From: an uncultured Caryophanales bacterium
GTDB taxonomy: Bacteria; Bacillota_I; Bacilli_A; RFN20; CAG-826
DNA length: 64,000 nt
Assembly: GCA_946624155.1 (NCBI GenBank)
Contig: CAMORU010000002.1
Span: 1-64,000 of the forward strand
Reading direction: 5' to 3'
The notes under the pieces were generated by a model. The model was not told the origin of the DNA. It saw only the letters and a program-made list of their open reading frames with translations, and made no database searches. This document shows, one piece after another, positions 62,080-64,000 of this stretch; positions within the stretch are counted from its first letter, which is position 1; each line of letters opens with the position of its first letter. A program made the translations under genes and the position numbers.

Positions 62080-63251
62080 AATACGATCATATAATGGTGC
62101 GTTTTGGTGAGCTGTCTACCAAAGGAAAAAATAAGAAAGAATTCATTAAAGTTTTAGCGAAGAATATTCGTGGTGCTTTAAGTGAATTTAAAGACATTGA
62201 AATCATTTCAAGATTTGATCACATTTATGTTAAATTGAATGAAAATAATCCTTTTAGGATTATAGAGATTCTTCAAGATGTATCCGGAATTCAAGGTTTA
62301 TCGCTTGTTTTAAAAACTGATGAAGACATAGAAAATTTAAAAAAAGTTTGTCTTGAATTAGTGAAGCAAGAAACCGGAAATACTTTTAAAGTTCACGCTA
62401 AAAGAGCAAATAAAAATTACCCAATTATTTCAGATCAAATTAATCGTGAAATTGCAAAAGTTATTTTACAAAACACTGACCTTAAAGTTGATGTTCATAA
62501 CCCTGATATTTTAGTTTCAATTGAAGTTAGAGATGAAGGCGCTTATGTCTTCACCCACACTTATAAAGGGGCTGGAGGTTACCCTCTTGGAGTAGGCGGC
62601 AAAATAATGCATATGTTAAGTGGTGGAATTGATTCACCAATTGCTGCTTATCTTCTTATGAAAAGAGGCTTAAAAATTGAATGTATTCACTTTGCCTCCC
62701 CTCCTTATACAAATGTTGGAGTTATAGAAAAACTTAAGGATTTACTAGGGAAATTGAATAAATATCAACCAGAAATCCGCTTGAATATTATTCCTTTTAC
62801 AAAACTTCAGGAAGAGATTTATAAGCAATCTGATGAATCTTACGCAATTACAATTATGCGAAGAATGATGTTTAGACTTGCTGATAGACTTGCCAAAAGA
62901 AGAAGATTCCTTGCAATATCTACAGGCGAATCAGTTGGTCAAGTCGCATCTCAAACGCTTGATTCGATGAATGTTATTAATGCTGTTACAAATATCCCAG
63001 TTCTTAGACCTGTTGTTTGCTATGACAAAACTGAAATAATAGACTTAGCGAGAAAGATTGATACATTTGATATATCAATTAGACCATTTGAAGATTGTTG
63101 TACTATTTTTGCTCCAAAAAATCCTAAGACAAAACCATCAATGGATGAAGTTCTTAAATTCGAAGCTAAATGGGATTATGAATCAATGATAAATGAAGCT
63201 CTTGATAATGTAGAAGTTATATACGTTAAAAAAGAGGAAAATTTATTCTAA
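62076..63251 (+). CDS. thiI: tRNA 4-thiouridine synthetase ThiI
   Basis: 391 aa. N-terminal ferredoxin-like/THUMP region, PP-loop LSGGIDSPIAAYL, and a Cys in the IRPFEDCCTIFAP segment; there is no C-terminal rhodanese domain, as usual in Firmicutes. It inserts s4U8 in tRNA using sulfur from the upstream desulfurase. Last gene before a bidirectional terminator. Confidence 0.96.
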   Translation: MKYDHIMVRFGELSTKGKNKKEFIKVLAKNIRGALSEFKDIEIISRFDHIYVKLNENNPFRIIEILQDVSGIQGLSLVLKTDEDIENLKKVCLELVKQETGNTFKVHAKRANKNYPIISDQINREIAKVILQNTDLKVDVHNPDILVSIEVRDEGAYVFTHTYKGAGGYPLGVGGKIMHMLSGGIDSPIAAYLLMKRGLKIECIHFASPPYTNVGVIEKLKDLLGKLNKYQPEIRLNIIPFTKLQEEIYKQSDESYAITIMRRMMFRLADRLAKRRRFLAISTGESVGQVASQTLDSMNVINAVTNIPVLRPVVCYDKTEIIDLARKIDTFDISIRPFEDCCTIFAPKNPKTKPSMDEVLKFEAKWDYESMINEALDNVEVIYVKKEENLF

Positions 63252-63280
63252 AAAAAGAGAACCTGATGGTTCTCTTTTTA
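63252..63280. terminator. Bidirectional terminator between thiI and rplT
   Basis: AAAAGAGAACC / GGTTCTCTTTT stem, 4-base loop, A and T runs on both sides. Confidence 0.87.
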
Positions 63281-63294
63281 TCTGAAGCTTTAAC

Positions 63295-63648
63295 TTATTT
63301 TGCTTTCTTTGCAAGTTTAACTAAATCTTCGAATGCTTTTGGATCGTTAATTGCAAGTTCTGCTAACATCTTTCTGTTAACTTTGATGTTTGCTTTGTTA
63401 AGACCATTGATAAATCTTGAATAAGAGATATCGTGTGCTCTACAAGCAGCATTAATTCTCTTAATCCAGAGTTTTCTCATATCGCTCTTTAAATTCTTAC
63501 GATCAATATAAGAATAACGGAGTGATCTTAAGACTTGTTCTTTTGCTGTCTTGAATAAGAGGTGTTTACTTCCGAAGTAACCTTTAGCTCTTTTTAAGAC
63601 TTTTGCACGACGTGCACGAGTTTGAACTGAATTTTTTACTCTAGCCAT
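63295..63648 (-). CDS. rplT: 50S ribosomal protein bL20
   Basis: 117 aa. [26 protein letters not shown] and the RDRKxxxR-type central helix ([22 protein letters not shown]) are bL20-specific. Last gene of the infC-rpmI-rplT operon; AGGAGG precedes it. Confidence 0.98.
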   Translation of the reverse strand: MARVKNSVQTRARRAKVLKRAKGYFGSKHLLFKTAKEQVLRSLRYSYIDRKNLKSDMRKLWIKRINAACRAHDISYSRFINGLNKANIKVNRKMLAELAINDPKAFEDLVKLAKKAK

Positions 63649-63661
63649 TGTTACTTACCTC

Positions 63662-63853
63662 CTATTGAATTAAAGTCTTTACTCTCTTTAAGTCGGTCTT
63701 ATCGACGAGTGAAGCCTTTCTTAAATGTCTTTTTTGTTTTGTTGTCTTGCGTGGTGCAAGGTGTGATGTGTAAGCACTGTGTCTTTTTAATTGGCCAGAG
63801 CCAGTCTTTTTAACACGTTTTGTGAGTGCTTTTTTTGATTTCATTTTTGGCAT
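63662..63853 (-). CDS. rpmI: 50S ribosomal protein bL35
   Basis: 63 aa. [20 protein letters not shown] and HRK-type basic C-terminus identify bL35. Preceded by AGGAGGAACTAGC-ATG, 12 bases after the infC stop. Confidence 0.97.
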   Translation of the reverse strand: MPKMKSKKALTKRVKKTGSGQLKRHSAYTSHLAPRKTTKQKRHLRKASLVDKTDLKRVKTLIQ

Positions 63854-63865
63854 TGCTAGTTCCTC

Positions 63866-64000
63866 CTACTTTTTACATTTTGATGCTAAAACTGCATTTA
63901 ACCATTTGCCCTCCATAAATGGAGCTCTTTCGACAGAGGCGACATCTTCTAAAGAGGCAATAAACTTATTCATAACTTCTTCACCAATTTCTGCGTGAGA
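63866..64000 (-). CDS. infC: Translation initiation factor IF-3, C-terminal end (partial)
   Basis: The last 44 codons of a minus-strand gene that continues past the window edge, ending in TAG at 63868-63866. The reading SHAEIGEEVMNKFIASL and the following RAPFMEGKW match the IF-3 C-terminal domain. The last residues (LNAVLASKCKK) deviate from the usual LAPK ending. Order infC-rpmI-rplT is universal in Firmicutes. Confidence 0.88.
   Translation of the reverse strand, partial: SHAEIGEEVMNKFIASLEDVASVERAPFMEGKWLNAVLASKCKK

Overview
The window is AT-rich, gene-dense chromosomal DNA from a low-GC Gram-positive bacterium of the Bacilli/Mollicutes-related group. TGA is a normal stop here (gmk, prpC and trmB end in it), so this is not a UGA=Trp mycoplasma. 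Several gene orders match Bacillus subtilis: rqcH/gmk/rlmN/prpC/prkC/rsgA/rpe/rpmB, ccpA-like/tyrS/rpsD/ezrA/nifS-like/thiI, the atp operon, and infC-rpmI-rplT. Mollicute-like traits are an AtpF with a lipoprotein signal, a PrkC without PASTA repeats and a short RqcH. No rRNA, IS element, prophage or CRISPR array was seen. The three tRNA genes are Ser-GCU, Gly-UCC and Asp-GUC.

Layout. 1-6.3 kb: end of proS, a small membrane protein, an AbrB/ABC/Nudix operon on the minus strand, a nagB operon and a GH114-like lipoprotein. 6.3-17 kb: an accessory locus with a response regulator, a HipA-like kinase, a small double-glycine (RiPP-type) precursor, a radical SAM/SPASM maturase, a very small HlyD-like protein, two NHLP-type ABC exporters (one with a C39 leader peptidase), a STAS protein and a membrane SpoIIE-phosphatase/HATPase fusion. 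17-27 kb: housekeeping and membrane genes (YhhN, rdgB, antiporter, trxA, TraX-like, CPBP protease, yigZ, pepP, glpK, TGS-uridine kinase). 27-34 kb: complete F1Fo ATP synthase operon, then ppa. 34-45 kb: trmL, rqcH, gmk, an odd Cys/His-tailed protein, rlmN-prpC-prkC-rsgA-rpe, a teichoic-acid/polysaccharide ABC exporter and rpmB. 45-55 kb: glgC-glgD-glgA-leuS-coaX-pepV-trmB-pncB, packed with overlaps or spacings of at most a few bases. 55-64 kb: a PH-like membrane protein behind a CIRCE operator, ccpA-like-tyrS, a small FYG-repeat protein, rpsD with a long leader, ezrA-nifS-like-thiI, and rplT-rpmI-infC at the edge.

How it fits together. The 6.3-17 kb locus is the best candidate for an undescribed system. 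A peptide with a cleavable GG leader would be modified by the radical SAM enzyme, perhaps also by the HipA-like kinase, then cleaved and exported by the paired transporters. The response regulator upstream and the STAS/SpoIIE-HATPase pair downstream would act as signalling elements. No sigma factor, histidine kinase or obvious immunity gene was seen.

Three other signals stand out. At least eight genes have a -10 box only 6-8 nt before the ATG and no Shine-Dalgarno, which implies leaderless mRNAs. The ATP synthase c subunit carries two carboxylates, as in a known Na+-coupled rotor type. A near-perfect CIRCE heat-shock operator controls a PH-domain-like membrane protein rather than a chaperone.
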